In this document: positions 17,255 to 24,416 of the stretch, piece by piece
How the letters are laid out: the number at the start of each line of letters is the position of its first letter
Numbering within the stretch: the first letter of the stretch is position 1
Assembly: GCA_965198185.1 (NCBI GenBank)
Contig: CBDAOU010000002.1
Coordinates: 372,001 to 436,000 of the forward strand
Direction: 5' to 3'
DNA: 64,000 bases
DNA from: JAJECS01 sp965198185
GTDB taxonomy: Bacteria; Chloroflexota; UBA11872
Notes under the pieces: generated by a model
Database searches by the model: none
Told to the model about the DNA's origin: nothing
What the model saw: only the letters and a program-made list of their open reading frames with translations
Position numbers and translations under genes: made by a program

Positions 17255-18738
17255 GAGCGCGGCTGCGTCAGCGCGAGGCGCAACCGCTGGGCCGGCCCAC
17301 CGGGATCGGAGGCGCCCTGGGCGCGCTGGGATGGGGCGTCATCGTCGGCTGCCGCGCCGGCTTCGCCCATTTCCATCAGGCATGACTCCATCTGCAAGAC
17401 GGTGTTGCTGCGCAGCACATAGACCGGCGTGCCCCGGGCCTCGGCGTCGCGCAGCAGGCGGGGGCGACGCCGGAAGAAGCTGCGCAGCGTCATCACGATG
17501 TCGGCGGCTCCAAGGTCGCGCACGAGGCGCGCGTCGATCCCGGTGTTGATGATGGCCTGGTCCAGCCGATTGCGCCCAACGCCGAAGGGGAGAATCTGAA
17601 GGCTCCCCGACGACGAGCGATTGCGCTGGGCGGCGCCGGTCGCGCGCAAGGCCGGCGGAGGACGTTCGGGGTCGGCTGAGGCCTGGTCGAATGCCTCGCG
17701 CTCGGTGCGTCCGTCGGACAGGCGCACGCGGCGCTCGCCGGGGGCCGGCAGGCCGCGCAGCACCGCGTCAACCGTCTCCGCCACGTCGGTGTAGATCACA
17801 AACGTGTCGCGGCTGTGCAACTCGATGAGGGTGTGGAAGCTGGGCGGCGCGCGGCGCTCCAACACGGTCTTCTGCGTGCCGCGGCGACGCGCTTCCTCGT
17901 CGCCCAGCGTCACGGCCTCGACGCCGCCGACGAGGTCAGCCAGCAAGGGATTGAGCAGCACGTTCTCGAGCGTCTGCCCGTGGGCGGTGGCCACCAGTTG
18001 CACGCCGCGCTCGGCAATTGTGCGGGCGGCGCGGGCCTCGGCCTCGGTTCCGATTTCATCGACGACGACGACTTCCGGCATGTGGTTCTCGACCGCTTCG
18101 ATCATGACGCGGTGCTGCAGATCCGGCTGCGCCACCTGCATGCGGCGAGCTCGTCCGATGCCCGCGTGCGCAATGTCGCCGTCGCCCGCGATTTCGTTCG
18201 ACGTATCGACGACGACGACCCGGCGGTCCTCGTCGCCGGCGAGAACGCGGGCAATCTCCCGCAGCATGGTGGTCTTGCCCACGCCCGGTGGACCCAGGAG
18301 CAGCAGGTTGCGGCGCGAGGTGACGATGTCGGCCACCACGTGGGTGGTGCCGAGCAACGCTCGCCCGCGTCGAATCGTGAGCCCAACGATGCGGCCCGAG
18401 CGATTGCGCAGTGCCGAGAACCGATGCAGCGTGCGGGCGATGCCGGCGCGATTGTCGGCGGTGAAGGCGCCAACGGACGCCACGACCTCATCGAGATCGT
18501 CTCCGGTGACCTCCCGTTCCATGAGCGCCACCGACCGGCCGTCGAGCCGAGCCTCCGGGAAACGGCCGATGTCGAGCACGATCTCGACCAGCGTGTCCCA
18601 GTCGGGCAGGTCCTGGAGGGCGCCGCGCAAATCGACAGGCAGGGCCTGCAGGAGCCGGTCAAGCTCCTCGCTGTCCGAGTCCGCCGGATGCGGCACCGGC
18701 CCGTTGACAGTCGCAAGTGGCGTGGCGCGTTCTTCCAT
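17251..18738 (-). CDS. SpoIIIAA/Ycf45-like AAA ATPase (R3H-ATPase type)
   Basis: The 495-residue protein belongs to the Ycf45/SpoIIIAA-like ATPase group linked to single-stranded nucleic acid binding. Walker A is LGPPGVGKTTML, Walker B is MPEVVVVDEIGTEAEA, and VVVDTSNEIAGDGD and TIAERGVQLVATAHGQTLE are diagnostic. The C-terminal third has RSSSGSLQILPFGVGRNRLDQ-type residues and ends in TLRSFFRRRPRLLRDAEARG and PVYVLRSNTVLQ, the family's second conserved block. The ATG at 18738 starts 5 bases after the stop of the GNAT-like gene. It heads the ATPase-tmk-darA operon or continues from 18743-19747. The exact function is unknown. Confidence 0.82.
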   Translation of the reverse strand: MEERATPLATVNGPVPHPADSDSEELDRLLQALPVDLRGALQDLPDWDTLVEIVLDIGRFPEARLDGRSVALMEREVTGDDLDEVVASVGAFTADNRAGIARTLHRFSALRNRSGRIVGLTIRRGRALLGTTHVVADIVTSRRNLLLLGPPGVGKTTMLREIARVLAGDEDRRVVVVDTSNEIAGDGDIAHAGIGRARRMQVAQPDLQHRVMIEAVENHMPEVVVVDEIGTEAEARAARTIAERGVQLVATAHGQTLENVLLNPLLADLVGGVEAVTLGDEEARRRGTQKTVLERRAPPSFHTLIELHSRDTFVIYTDVAETVDAVLRGLPAPGERRVRLSDGRTEREAFDQASADPERPPPALRATGAAQRNRSSSGSLQILPFGVGRNRLDQAIINTGIDARLVRDLGAADIVMTLRSFFRRRPRLLRDAEARGTPVYVLRSNTVLQMESCLMEMGEAGAAADDDAPSQRAQGASDPGGPAQRLRLALTQPRS

Positions 18739-18742
18739 CGGG

Positions 18743-19747
18743 CTACCCAGGCGCTCCATCGAGCACGATGCCGCGCACCTGCTCCGCCGCCCGCACGGCG
18801 ACGTCCTTGACCATGAGGGCGTGGGTGTTGGCACGCGTGAACCCCAACGCGTCGAGAGCTGAGCCGATTGGCGAATCGGCCTCACGGAGCCGGATGCGGA
18901 CGGGCCGCGGCGCCGCCGCGCCCAACCGCCAGAGGGCCCATCGCAGCAGCGAAGGCGCCAGATGGTGCCCACGCGGATGGAGCATGAGCGTGAGGCGATG
19001 ACTTTCTCCCGCATCGGTCCGTATTTCCATCCAGGCAAAGAGCCCGTGCTCATCGGCGACCACGTGGCGTTCGATATCCACCTTGCTCAGCCTGGGCAAG
19101 AGGCTCGACGTGCGCGGCGGAAGCTGCTCCATCTCCTCCATGGTCCGCGCTTCGGCGCGTTGCACGGCGGCCGGCGTGATGGCGCGATAGAGCTGCATGA
19201 CGTCCCAGGCGTCGGGAGCTTCCTGCGGGCGCAGCCCCTCAATCTCCGGCGCTTCGCCCAGCGGCCCAAGGGATCGCTCGTATTCGTATTCGATCGCGGC
19301 CGTCGAAAATCCGTTCGCCGCAAAGGCCGGGGCGTAGGGGCTGTCCTGCCACAGGCGCGTCACGATGATCGGGCGGCCCTGTGCCGCGGCGCATCCGGCA
19401 AGTCGATGCAGCATGGCCTCGGCGGCGTCCAGCTGCGGCGGGCCGATCGGCTCGCTTCGCGCGGTGGAGTTGTGTGGCGCTAGCAGGGTGAGGGCCTCCA
19501 CGCTGGCGCGCCGGGCTGCGGGCGCACAGCGCAGGAGACCGAATCCCCGCAGCCGCGGGCCGGTCCAGGCGCCAACCGCTTGCAGGTCGGGCGCCACGCC
19601 GGGCAGCGCGGCGCCGGCGGCCATGAGCGCGGGCACATGGCGACCGTGGTAGGTGACCACGTCCACGCGCGGCAGATTGGCCAGGACGAAGGTCCCGACG
19701 ATTGTCGGCACGTGCCACGGGCCGAGTTTCGAGCTGGTGACGTTCAT
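18743..19747 (-). CDS. GNAT-like protein, two divergent domains
   Basis: The 334-residue protein looks like a diverged GNAT acetyltransferase. GTFVLANLPRVDVVTYHGRHVPA opens it, RPIIVTRLWQDSPYAPAFAANGFSTAAIEYEYER resembles the last strands of a GNAT fold, and a second half with EGLRPQEAPDAWDVMQLYRAITP begins another. It ends SPIGSALDALGFTRANTHALMVKDV, a typical closing GNAT pattern. The acetyl-CoA loop Q/RxxGxG/A is not obvious in either half, so activity is doubtful. The ATG at 19747 precedes MNVTSSKLGPWHVPT. It is 4 bases upstream of the Ycf45-like ATPase and probably co-transcribed. Confidence 0.6.
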   Translation of the reverse strand: MNVTSSKLGPWHVPTIVGTFVLANLPRVDVVTYHGRHVPALMAAGAALPGVAPDLQAVGAWTGPRLRGFGLLRCAPAARRASVEALTLLAPHNSTARSEPIGPPQLDAAEAMLHRLAGCAAAQGRPIIVTRLWQDSPYAPAFAANGFSTAAIEYEYERSLGPLGEAPEIEGLRPQEAPDAWDVMQLYRAITPAAVQRAEARTMEEMEQLPPRTSSLLPRLSKVDIERHVVADEHGLFAWMEIRTDAGESHRLTLMLHPRGHHLAPSLLRWALWRLGAAAPRPVRIRLREADSPIGSALDALGFTRANTHALMVKDVAVRAAEQVRGIVLDGAPG

Positions 19748-19766
19748 GGGCTTTCGGCCTGACGAT

Positions 19767-19812
19767 CCCAGGCTGCACGCAGCCTGGGCCACCGGAGCAG
19801 CCTGGGCCACCG
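19767..19812. repeat. Dispersed hairpin repeat, CCTGGG variant
   Basis: Perfect 10-base arms CCCAGGCTGC (19767-19776) and GCAGCCTGGG (19779-19788) flank AC, followed by CCACCGG and a second partial right arm. Elsewhere the arms read CCCACGCTGC and GCAGCGTGGG; here both arms have changed together, which preserves pairing. It lies in the gap between the GNAT-like gene and pdxT. Confidence 0.85.
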
Positions 19813-19832
19813 GCGGGTGGAACTGGATACGT

Positions 19833-20411
19833 TCATGCGGCTTGCGCCATGTTGGCGAAGAGGCTGTGCAGGCGCGGGTCGGCCGTCAGCTCGGGATGAA
19901 AAGCCGTGCCCAACAGGTTGCCTTGCCTCACCGCGACGATGCGGCCATCGTCCAGCTTGGCGAGCACCTCCACGTCGTCGCCTACGCCGCTGACAATCGG
20001 CGCCCGGATGAAGACGGCGTGAAACGCGCCGCCCGGCAGGACGTCAATTTCGAGATCGGTTTCGAAGCTATCGATCTGGCGACCGAAGGCGTTGCGCTCA
20101 ACCGTCATGTCCATGAGACCAAGCACGGGCTGCGCGGCGCCAACGTCCTTGGCGAGCAAAATGAGCCCCGCGCAAGTTCCCCAGATGGGGAACCCGGACG
20201 CGCCGAGAGCGCGGACCGGCTTGAGCAGCGCGTAGGTCTCGAGCAGTTTTCCGATCGTCGTGCTCTCGCCGCCCGGGATCACGAGTCCGTCCAGCCCCTC
20301 GAGGTCGCGGGGCACGCGCACCTCACGAGATTCGACCCTAAGCCGCCGCAGCATGGCGGTGTGCTCGGCGAAGTCGCCCTGCAATGCCAGCACACCGATG
20401 ACGGGGGTCAC
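19833..20411 (-). CDS. pdxT: Pyridoxal 5'-phosphate synthase glutaminase subunit
   Basis: PdxT releases ammonia from glutamine and passes it to PdxS for PLP synthesis. The 192-residue protein has IGVLALQGDFAEHTAML, the oxyanion strand GLVIPGGESTTIGKL, the nucleophile Cys80 in WGTCAGLILL, and the His172/Glu174 pair in AFHPELT. All catalytic residues are present. The GTG at 20411 begins the conserved N-terminus and lies 12 bases after the pdxS stop, so pdxS and pdxT form one operon. Confidence 0.95.
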   Translation of the reverse strand: MTPVIGVLALQGDFAEHTAMLRRLRVESREVRVPRDLEGLDGLVIPGGESTTIGKLLETYALLKPVRALGASGFPIWGTCAGLILLAKDVGAAQPVLGLMDMTVERNAFGRQIDSFETDLEIDVLPGGAFHAVFIRAPIVSGVGDDVEVLAKLDDGRIVAVRQGNLLGTAFHPELTADPRLHSLFANMAQAA

Positions 20412-20423
20412 GCGCGCGGCGGC

Positions 20424-21305
20424 CTACCACCCACGGGTAGCGAGCAGTTCCTCCGGCGCGAGAGTGTCGCGGGCAATGCCCGTCATCGGCTCACCCAGGC
20501 CGCGGGAGGCGGTGGCGATGATGCTGGCGTCTTGATAGTGGGTGGTGGCCTCGACGACGGCCTTGGCGCGCGTGGCGGGGTCGCTGGACTTGAAGATGCC
20601 GCTGCCGACGAACACGCCGTCGGCGCCGAGCCGCATCATCAGCGCGGCGTCGGCTGGCGTGGCCACGCCGCCGGCGGCGAAGTTCACGACCGGCAGACGA
20701 CCCTCGCGGGCCACGGACGCGACCAGGTCGACCGGGGCCTGCACGTCCTTGGCAAACGTCGCCCACTCGTCCTCACGCATGGTGGTGAGCCGGCGAAGGT
20801 CGCCCATGACCGCGCGCATGTGGCGCACGGCCTCGACGACATCCCCGGTGCCGGCCTCGCCCTTGGTGCGGATCATGGCCGCGCCCTCGCCAACGCGGCG
20901 CAGCGCTTCGCCGATGTTGCGGCAGCCGCAGACGAACGGCACGTCGAAGCCGCGCTTGTCCACGTGATGCGCCTCGTCCGCCGGCGTAAGGACTTCGGAC
21001 TCGTCGATGTAGTCCACGCCAAGGGCCTGGAGCAATTCGGCCTCGACGAAGTGGCCGATGCGGCACTTGGCCATGACGGGAATGGACACCGCCGCCTGGA
21101 TCTCGATGATCTTCTCGGGGTCGGCCATGCGCGCGACGCCGCCGTGGGCGCGAATGTCGGCCGGCACACGTTCGAGGGCCATGACGGCCGCCGCGCCGGC
21201 ATCCTCGGCGATCTTCGCCTGGTCGGCGGTGACGACGTCCATGATGACGCCGCCCTTGAGCATCTGGGCCAGGCCCCGCTTGACGGTGAGAGTGTTCTTT
21301 TCCAT
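20424..21305 (-). CDS. pdxS: Pyridoxal 5'-phosphate synthase subunit PdxS
   Basis: PdxS makes PLP from ribose 5-phosphate, glyceraldehyde 3-phosphate and ammonia. The 293-residue (beta/alpha)8 protein shows KRGLAQMLKGGVIMDVV with Asp23, the Schiff-base lysine Lys80 in PVMAKCRIGHF, and the second lysine Lys148 in MIRTKGEAGTG. LPVVNFAAGGVATPADAALMM and GADGVFVGSGIFKS form the phosphate site. The sequence is highly conserved throughout. The ATG at 21305 is clear. A perfect inverted repeat 24 bases upstream may regulate it. Confidence 0.97.
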   Translation of the reverse strand: MEKNTLTVKRGLAQMLKGGVIMDVVTADQAKIAEDAGAAAVMALERVPADIRAHGGVARMADPEKIIEIQAAVSIPVMAKCRIGHFVEAELLQALGVDYIDESEVLTPADEAHHVDKRGFDVPFVCGCRNIGEALRRVGEGAAMIRTKGEAGTGDVVEAVRHMRAVMGDLRRLTTMREDEWATFAKDVQAPVDLVASVAREGRLPVVNFAAGGVATPADAALMMRLGADGVFVGSGIFKSSDPATRAKAVVEATTHYQDASIIATASRGLGEPMTGIARDTLAPEELLATRGW

Positions 21306-21329
21306 TTGAGGCGCTACTCGCTGCGCGTG

Positions 21330-21346
21330 GCGATCACGTTGATCGC
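21330..21346. promoter_or_regulatory. Inverted repeat upstream of pdxS, candidate operator
   Basis: GCGATCA and TGATCGC form a perfect 7-base inverted repeat with a 3-base spacer, 25 to 41 bases before the pdxS ATG. A further half-site, CGATCAC, follows at 21351-21357. The position and symmetry fit an operator for a dimeric regulator; no regulator gene is adjacent except the HTH gene at 21540. Confidence 0.35.
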
Positions 21347-21501
21347 ACCACGATCACTTGCCCAATTCTAAGCCCCTGCCTGCCGCACCGCACGGGCGCG
21401 GTTCGACCCCGTCGACGAATGGTCGCTCGGCGCGTGAGTTTTTTGACGTGTTCGGGGTTTAACTTCGATTCCGAAAGACCTTGCCGGCCACGAAATTGCC
21501 T

Positions 21502-21531
21502 TTGGGACGATGGTAAATCGTTGATTACAAT
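21502..21531 (+). promoter_or_regulatory. Probable promoter of the HTH gene
   Basis: TTGGGA (21502-21507) and TACAAT (21526-21531) are spaced by 18 bases. The ATG at 21540 is only 8 bases after the -10 box, and no Shine-Dalgarno sequence fits between, so a leaderless transcript is possible. Confidence 0.4.
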
Positions 21532-21539
21532 AGTGACGC

Positions 21540-21905
21540 ATGGCACGACCAACCAAACTCACTCCGACGGTGCGCCGCCGATTGATGGCGGCGGCTGGCG
21601 ATGGCTTGACGCTGCGGGATTGCGCGGCGCTGGTGGGTGTTAGCCGCCAGACGCTGAACAACTGGATTCGCGGCGACGACGAGTTTGCGCGTGCCTTCCT
21701 CCGCGCGCGGGCGGAGGCCCGGCAGGAGGTGCTGCGGCTGCTCAAGAGCGGCGGAGGCGGCGGGCAGTGGCGCGCGCGGATGGCCTGGCTGTCGCGGACC
21801 TCGATGGACTATCGGGAACAAAGTTTCCACGGTGACATCGATGTGCCAGCGGATCCGTCCAGTCTGATCGAGACCATGCTGGCGGGGCAGACGCCGGCGA
21901 ACTGA
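21540..21905 (+). CDS. Small helix-turn-helix protein (terminase-small-subunit/transposase-type HTH)
   Basis: The 121-residue protein begins MARPTKLTPTVRRRLMAA and has a clear HTH, LRDCAALVGVSRQTLNNWI, at about residues 25-43, followed by GDDEFARAFLRARAEARQEV. This pattern is common in phage terminase small subunits and in HTH proteins of mobile elements. The remainder, RARMAWLSRTSMDYREQ and a short acidic tail, is typical of such proteins too. No large terminase or other phage gene is nearby, so it is an orphan that may act as a DNA-binding regulator. It is divergent from pdxS. Confidence 0.65.
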   Translation: MARPTKLTPTVRRRLMAAAGDGLTLRDCAALVGVSRQTLNNWIRGDDEFARAFLRARAEARQEVLRLLKSGGGGGQWRARMAWLSRTSMDYREQSFHGDIDVPADPSSLIETMLAGQTPAN

Positions 21906-21941
21906 CGGCTCCGAGGGCCGTGGCTGGTCCGCCGGGCCGAT

Positions 21942-21970
21942 CCCACGCTGCACGCAGCGCGGGCCACCGG
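21942..21970. repeat. Dispersed hairpin repeat
   Basis: Arms CCCACGCTGC (21942-21951) and GCAGCGCGGG (21954-21963) around AC, followed by CCACCGG. It belongs to the family also present at 2575, 19767, 22483 and 40163, and lies just after the HTH gene. Confidence 0.8.
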
Positions 21971-21999
21971 GCTGAATGGCAGCCCGCCCCGGGATTTCC

Positions 22000-22314
22000 T
22001 CAGAACCGCGTCAGGCGCCCGTATGCCGTTGCTCGTACTCCCGGTTCCGATGCCCGAGGCGCTGGGCCAGCCGGGCGATAGCGCTGACGTAGACAACGGC
22101 GACAAGCGCAACGGCGGCGAAATCGTCCGCGCTGAACGAAACGCGTGACGGTGCCGTTGGGGATCGACACCCGGCTGACACGGCAGCCATAGTTGCCGAG
22201 GTTGCCGACTGCCGGCGGACTGTGATCCCAACCTGTTTCCTGGATCCCATCTGCGGCCTCCAGATTCACCTGGGCGGGCGCCATTGCCCGCCGGCTCCAA
22301 ATTCTACACCGCAC
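22000..22314 (-). pseudogene. Possible small frameshifted gene, unknown function
   Basis: Two overlapping minus-strand frames look protein-like in turn. The upstream part reads VNLEAADGIQETGWDHSPP and NLGNYGCRVSRVSIPNGTV; the downstream part in another frame reads SADDFAAVALVAVVYVSAI and LAQRLGHRNREYEQ. A single base change near 22140 would join them into one protein of about 95 residues with one hydrophobic segment. I do not recognise it, and it may be chance coding potential. Apart from this, the gap from 21906 to 22561 holds only dispersed repeats. Confidence 0.2.
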
Positions 22315-22423
22315 TTCGCGGACTCAGACTTTTCGATGCGCGCCGCGCATGCGGCGCCAGGCGTGGACCGGTTTGCAGGAGGGGGCTTGAAGGTCGTTTC
22401 TTGCGTCGGGAGACGAGAGTTCT

Positions 22424-22450
22424 AGATTCCTCACGGCGTTCGGAATGACG
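22424..22450. repeat. Dispersed GTCATTCCGA...GAGGAATCT repeat (reverse copy)
   Basis: AGATTCC and GGAAT arms with GAC following are the reverse orientation of the repeat at 6158. Confidence 0.55.
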
Positions 22451-22482
22451 GTGGGGCGGTCAAGCCGTGAGGTGGGCGAATT

Positions 22483-22568
22483 CCCACGCTGCACGCAGCG
22501 TGGGCCACCGGGAACGCAGCGTGGGCCACCGGGCGTTGAGCGGGCGGTTCGCGAACCGCCCCTACCCG
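22483..22568. repeat. Dispersed hairpin repeats, clustered
   Basis: A perfect hairpin with arms CCCACGCTGC (22483-22492) and GCAGCGTGGG (22495-22504) is followed by CCACCGGG and a second right arm plus CCACCGGG. Next comes an inverted repeat, GGGCGGTTCG and CGAACCGCCC (22541-22562), leading into CTACCCGG. The block lies directly after the thiamine pyrophosphokinase gene and reaches its stop codon. Confidence 0.8.
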
Positions 22569-23226
22569 GCTGGGGGTTCGTTGCCGCGCCCGGATTGCCG
22601 TTCGTGGATTACGAGCACGGAGCCATTGGCGACGGAGAGCTCGGCGTGGGTTCCTTTCATTTCGTTGCTGACGCCGAGGCTGGTGCCGAGCGGAGCGTGC
22701 CGTTGCGCAGGGCATAGCGCAGTCCCTGCGTGGTCACGCCGTGGGCGTCGCCGGCGACGCCCAGCAGCGTGACGAGGTCGCCGGGATTGCCGCGCCAGGC
22801 CGATGATCCGCGGACGAGCCAGATCCGATAGCGGCAGTCTTCGATGACGGCGTCCACCTCCCGCAGGCTCGGGTGCGCCAGCAGGGCGACGTTGGCCAGC
22901 AGGTGATCGACCCGCGGCCCTCCCAGGGCGCCCACGATAGTGATCGACGTCGCGCCCCGGCTCAGCGCCTCGCGGAGCGCCAGCTCGCCGTCCGTGGCGT
23001 CCTTGGCGGTGGGGAAGTCGCGGATGTCGGCGCCGGCGGCGCGCGCTCGGTGGAGCGTCTCGGGACGCACCGAGTCCTGGTCGCCGACGATCACGTCGCA
23101 CTGGCCGCCGGCGGCCTCGATGTGGGCCGCGCCGCCGTCCGCGGCGATGACGAGCTGTGCGCGAGCCAGCACCTGGCGGACGTGGGTTGGATCGGCGTCA
23201 CCGCCGAAAGCTACGACGGCGTGCAT
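22562..23226 (-). pseudogene. thiN: Thiamine pyrophosphokinase, frameshifted near the C-terminus
   Basis: Thiamine pyrophosphokinase converts thiamine plus ATP to the cofactor TPP. From the ATG at 23226, the first frame has VVAFGGD, LVIAADGGAAHIEAAG, CDVIVGDQDSV, FPTAKDATDGELAL and GALGGPRVDHLLANVALL, all diagnostic. It continues to GLRYALRNGTL near 22700. The family's closing motif, GTSLGVSNE followed by LSVANGSVLVIHE, then appears in a different frame ending at 22562. One missing base (or two extra) at about 22693-22700 explains this. If uncorrected, translation ends at 22657 without the GxSNE segment. It may be an assembly error or a recent mutation. Confidence 0.82.
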
Positions 23227-23347
23227 GGAATCCGCCGCGGTCTTGGAAATCCTCTGAAACTCACTGCGAGATCTCGGCGACCGCATTTAGCTCGCGCGGC
23301 AACCGAAGCGCCTACCTGGCTAGGCAGCCGTTCACCCCCATCCTAGC

Positions 23348-23371
23348 CTTCCCCTTCGAGGGGGAAGGGAT
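23348..23371. repeat. Hairpin between aldolase and thiN
   Basis: CCTTCCCCTTCGAGGGGGAAGG is an inverted repeat (arms CCTTCCCC and the matching GGGGAAGG with a one-base bulge around TTCGAG). It lies 17 bases after the aldolase stop on the minus strand and could end that transcript, although no T-run follows. It resembles a dispersed repeat as well. Confidence 0.4.
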
Positions 23372-23387
23372 TCGCGCAGAGGCTTTG

Positions 23388-24188
23388 CTAGTGCCCGGCG
23401 ATGGCGTCCCGCACGCCCTCCGCGTTCTGCGCCCACCAGTCGCGCAGAATCTGGACGTCGGTGCCGATCGAGAAGTGGCGCACGCCCTGGTCCAGGTAGT
23501 ACTTGGCCTCGTCGGGCGAGCTGATCTCGGCGCGTGGGTGCTTGCCCATGGCGAGGGCGGTCTTGATGATGTGCTCCTCCGCCGCGCGGCAGCGGGGATG
23601 CCAGTATTCGCCTGGGAGATCGATGCTCATGGCGTAGTCGGCCGGGCCGAACTGGATCATGTCGACGCCTTTGACGGCGAGGATGTTCTCGATGTCGCGG
23701 ACGGCGCCATCTTTCTCGATCATCAGCGCCACCACGGAGTCTTCGAGCGCCTGGACAAAGGCCTGGCCCCCGCCCGCGTTCTCCCACCCATAGCCGACGT
23801 CGCGGCGGGATCCGGCGCCGTGGCGTCCGCCGGTGGTTGGGGTCTCGGCGCGCACGGAGGCGACGCAGTCCGCCGCCTCGGCGGCCGAGTGCACGTCGGC
23901 AAATAGGACGTTTTGAATGCCCGAGCCGATGGCGCGAATGGCGAGGAAGGTGCGGGGCTCTTGCTCGATTTTCATCATGGCGCTGAGGTGGTCGAAGAGC
24001 TCGACCGCGCGTCCGAGGTTCTCAAGCGCGTAGAGGTCGTACGGCGCGTATTCGCCGACGAACTCCACGTAGTCCAGGACGCCGGTCTGGCCGGCAAGCT
24101 CCACGACGCCCGGCCAGGAGGTCAAGATGTGGGTGCCGACCGAGGGCTGGCCGGTGTTGAGCAGTTCACGAAGGGTGTTTGGTCGCAT
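23388..24188 (-). CDS. HpcH/HpaI aldolase family protein
   Basis: The 266-residue protein is a class II pyruvate aldolase of the HpcH/HpaI type, which cleaves 2-keto-3-deoxy acids to pyruvate and an aldehyde using a divalent metal. It shows SVGTHILTSWPGVVELAG, LDYVEFVGEYAP, VLFADVHSAAEAADCVA and the metal-ligand segment VALMIEKDGAVRDIENILAVKGVDMIQFGPADYAMS, with the Glu and Asp in expected places. The ATG at 24188 fits the family start. The mandelate-racemase gene at 25306 lies two genes upstream on the same strand, which suggests an acid-sugar pathway. MITE copy 3 separates them. Confidence 0.85.
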   Translation of the reverse strand: MRPNTLRELLNTGQPSVGTHILTSWPGVVELAGQTGVLDYVEFVGEYAPYDLYALENLGRAVELFDHLSAMMKIEQEPRTFLAIRAIGSGIQNVLFADVHSAAEAADCVASVRAETPTTGGRHGAGSRRDVGYGWENAGGGQAFVQALEDSVVALMIEKDGAVRDIENILAVKGVDMIQFGPADYAMSIDLPGEYWHPRCRAAEEHIIKTALAMGKHPRAEISSPDEAKYYLDQGVRHFSIGTDVQILRDWWAQNAEGVRDAIAGH

Positions 24189-24288
24189 CGCACTCGTGGC
24201 GGGATCGAACCGGGCGATAGTTCCACATGAGCGGCGGGCGGTCGAACCGGAGGACACGCTCCCGACCCAGTGTGGGCATGACGGCGGT

Positions 24289-24416
24289 CTTGGGAACCTC
24301 TGAAGGAACCAAGACTCATGGCATACATGGACCCCAATCCGTTCGATGCCCCCTTCGACAAGCTCAGGGCGAACGGATTGGGGTAGAGCCGATGGCCTTA
24401 TTCAGACCCTTCCTAG
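24289..24416. mobile_element. MITE copy 3 (IS5-like ends)
   Basis: This 128-base copy is more diverged than copies 1 and 2 but keeps the GGGAACCTCTGAA left end, the TTCAGACC...CCTAG right end, the TTCGACAAGCTCAGGGC core and the ATCCGTTCG/CGAACGGAT hairpin. The left border reads CTTG and the right border CTAG. The right CTAG holds the TAG stop of the GNAT gene at 24413. Confidence 0.85.

Noticed and set aside
21540..21905. Prophage, suggested by the terminase-like HTH protein
   Set aside because: No large terminase, capsid, tail, integrase or attachment repeats are nearby.
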